Below are positions 5,546 through 8,113 of a stretch of DNA of 8,113 nt, one piece after another. The translations under genes were made by a program, and so were the position numbers. Source of the stretch: Chloroflexota bacterium (lineage in GTDB: Bacteria; Chloroflexota; Anaerolineae; Anaerolineales; Anaerolineaceae); NCBI GenBank assembly GCA_021796375.1, contig JAJYJF010000086.1:1-8113 (forward strand), given 5' to 3'. How positions within the stretch are numbered: the stretch's first letter is position 1; each line of letters starts with the position of its first letter. The notes below the pieces were generated by a model, which made no database searches, was not told where the DNA came from, and saw only the letters and a list, made by a program, of their open reading frames with translations.

Positions 5546-5977
5546 ATGCAGATCACCCATCAAGCCGATTATGCGGTACGCACGATCCTGTACCTGTCAC
5601 GGCTGGAGGCGAACCAGCGAGTTTCCACCAGTGAAATCGCGGCGTTCAACCACATCCCGCCCTCGTTTCTCACCAAAATCATCTCCCAGCTGGCCATCGC
5701 GGGGCTGATCCACACCTCGCGCGGGGCGCGGGGCGGCGTCTGGCTGGCGCGCCAGCCGCAGGCCATCTCCCTGCTCGACGTCCTGATCGCCATTGACGGC
5801 AACCTGGCCCTGAACCAGTGCGTCGCGGACCCCGGCGACTGCTCCTTCAGCCCCAACTGCCTGATCCACAAGTTTTGGAAAGAGACCTGCTGCGAGATGG
5901 TCGACCGCCTGAAGGCGACCACCTTTGACCTGTTCAATAAAGACCGGAATCAGGTCGGGCTGCCGGTCGCGGCCTAG
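5546..5977 (+). CDS. Rrf2-family transcriptional regulator with IscR/NsrR-like cysteine cluster
   Basis: This 143-residue protein begins 'MQITHQADYAVRTILYLSRL', the standard Rrf2 N-terminus. A winged helix-turn-helix follows: 'VSTSEIAAFNHIPPSFLTKI' (26-45), then wing 'SRGARGGVWLARQP' (58-71) and 'ISLLDVLIAIDG' (74-85). Cysteines C92, C99 and C105, with H108 three residues after the last, closely follow the [2Fe-2S] ligand layout of IscR (C92, C98, C104, H107). D8 lies where S. coelicolor NsrR uses an aspartate ligand. An Fe-S-dependent sensor of redox state, NO or cluster status is therefore likely, but which signal is unknown. C115-C116 is an additional pair. The ATG at 5546 is preferred, with AGGA 5 nt upstream (AGGAG lies further up); a GTG at 5528 would add six residues not typical of the family. 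It is divergent from the cyclase/methyltransferase pair, a possible target, and is followed by a strong terminator. Confidence 0.93.
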   Translation: MQITHQADYAVRTILYLSRLEANQRVSTSEIAAFNHIPPSFLTKIISQLAIAGLIHTSRGARGGVWLARQPQAISLLDVLIAIDGNLALNQCVADPGDCSFSPNCLIHKFWKETCCEMVDRLKATTFDLFNKDRNQVGLPVAA

Positions 5978-6006
5978 CCTTCGCGATTTTCGCCAGGACC
6001 CACCCC

Positions 6007-6045
6007 CATGGACCATCCTCCAACGGATGGTCCATGCGTATTTTA
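6007..6045 (+). terminator. Intrinsic terminator of the Rrf2 gene
   Basis: CATGGACCATCC (6007-6018) and GGATGGTCCATG (6025-6036) form a perfect 12-bp stem with a 6-nt loop. It begins 29 nt after the Rrf2 stop codon and is followed by CGTATTTTA. The T-run is short and offset by a few bases, but the stem is the strongest in the window. Confidence 0.7.
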
Positions 6046-6047
6046 TG

Positions 6048-6066
6048 CCGGGTGCATCCCGGTTTA
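6048..6066 (+). terminator. Second hairpin with T-rich tail, possible backup terminator
   Basis: CCGGG-TGCAT-CCCGG (6048-6062), with a further G-T pair at its base, is followed by TTTATT. It lies 11 nt after the first terminator stem. A third small stem, TTCCC-ATC-GGGAA (6074-6086), with ATCATTTTCT after it, follows further on. The row could act as tandem terminators insulating hutU from rrf2. Confidence 0.4.
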
Positions 6067-6096
6067 TTGGCAATTCCCATCGGGAAATCATTTTCT

Positions 6097-6118
6097 CCCC
6101 GCCCCTCGAGGGGTGGGG
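6097..6118. repeat. GC-rich dyad CCCCGCCCC-TCGA-GGGGTGGGG, possible dispersed repeat
   Basis: CCCC-G-CCCC-TCGA-GGGG-T-GGGG is a 22-nt near-perfect dyad (one G-T mismatch), flanked by GACGGGAGTGGGGTGAA. It resembles the short C-rich/G-rich palindromic repeats scattered between genes in many GC-rich genomes. The window holds only one copy, so repeat status cannot be proved here. Confidence 0.4.
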
Positions 6119-6149
6119 ACGGGAGTGGGGTGAATCGCTTTTCTGCCGC

Positions 6150-6178
6150 GTGTCTTGTAAAACCTGATCGGCTATAAT
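6150..6178 (+). promoter_or_regulatory. Promoter candidate for hutU
   Basis: A perfect TATAAT lies at 6173-6178. The -35 position at 17-nt spacing holds GTGTCT (6150-6155), matching 3 of 6 bases of TTGACA. The predicted start near 6185 gives a leader of about 45 nt. No clear HutC-type operator was recognised. Confidence 0.5.
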
Positions 6179-6229
6179 CACATCAACGGACGCGATGGAA
6201 ATTTCACCGGTGTGAGGAATGGGGATGGC

Positions 6230-7888
<1,659 letters not shown>

Positions 7889-7895
7889 GAGCGGG

Positions 7896-8113
7896 ATGGC
7901 GAAAATTCTCGCCTTTGGCTGCGCCGTTTTGCTGGGGATTGCCGCCGGGCTGGCCCTCGGCTGGCTCGTCCTGCCGGCGAGCCCGGCCGGCAGCCCGCCC
8001 AGCAGCCTGCGCAGCGACTACAAGGCCGATTACGTGCTGATGGTCGCCGAGGCTTACTCCGCCGACCAGAACCTGGAGCAGGCCGGCCTGCAGCTTGCGG
8101 CGCTGGGCGGTTC
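7896..8113 (+). CDS. Single-pass membrane-anchored protein of unknown function, N-terminal part (truncated by window edge)
   Basis: The reading frame opens at ATG 7896 with AGGAG (7888-7892) overlapping the hutU stop codon, and runs 72 complete codons to the edge without a stop. The protein begins 'MAKILAFGCAVLLGIAAGLA', a basic start plus a glycine/alanine-rich transmembrane helix (about residues 4-26). A short Pro/Ser linker (PASPAGSPPSS) follows, then 'LRSDYKADYVLMVAEAYSAD', and 'LEQAGLQLAALGG' at the edge. The second half looks helical, like the first repeat of a TPR-type or similar helical hairpin. I associate this layout (N-terminal anchor, then L-R-x-D-Y-K-x-D-Y-V-x-M-V-A-E-A-Y) with conserved hypothetical proteins of Chloroflexota, from memory and not a search. 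Spacing implies co-expression with hutU; no role in histidine degradation can be claimed. Confidence 0.75.
   Translation, partial: MAKILAFGCAVLLGIAAGLALGWLVLPASPAGSPPSSLRSDYKADYVLMVAEAYSADQNLEQAGLQLAALGG

Overview
This window looks like chromosome from a GC-rich free-living bacterium, most likely a Chloroflexota (Anaerolineae-like) lineage. That placement is inference. It rests on the proline/threonine-rich linker after the signal segment of the beta-propeller protein, on the short membrane-anchored protein at the right edge (its 'SLRSDYKADYVLMVAEAY' stretch resembles conserved hypothetical proteins I associate with that phylum), and on overall composition. No tRNA, rRNA, CRISPR array, insertion sequence or phage gene is visible.

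Layout: positions 1-5263 are coded entirely on the minus strand. Reading that strand in transcription order, a SnoaL-like ester cyclase (5263-4853) is followed by an O-methyltransferase joined to it by a TAATG stop/start overlap (4853-4197). Next come a secreted or membrane-anchored TolB-like beta-propeller protein (4119-2596), a type II NADH dehydrogenase (2488-1232), a UPF0173-type metallo-hydrolase (1064-375), and a sulfite-oxidase-like molybdopterin oxidoreductase (360 to beyond position 1). Promoter-like and terminator-like sequence suggests at least three to four transcription units: cyclase/methyltransferase, propeller, ndh, and hydrolase/Mo-oxidoreductase. The last pair is tightly coupled.

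Positions 5264-5545 form a divergent control region. Leftward there is a good sigma70-type promoter and a strongly foldable leader in front of the cyclase. Rightward there is a probable promoter for an Rrf2-family regulator carrying an IscR/NsrR-like three-cysteine pattern. Three inverted repeats lie between the promoters. One has the CRP/FNR architecture (GTGAT-N4-ATCAC) and sits at about -42 relative to the inferred start of the Rrf2 transcript.

Positions 5546-8113 are coded on the plus strand: the Rrf2 regulator, an intergenic block with a 12-bp terminator hairpin and further dyads, urocanase (hutU) with a perfect TATAAT -10 box, and the start of a small single-pass membrane protein that begins 7 nt after hutU.

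I see no clearly new multi-gene system. The genes are mostly recognisable housekeeping or metabolic families. The parts most worth a second look are the divergent regulatory region with its putative Fe-S regulator, the structured leader of the cyclase/methyltransferase pair, the near-leaderless start of the propeller gene, and the hairpin cluster between rrf2 and hutU.
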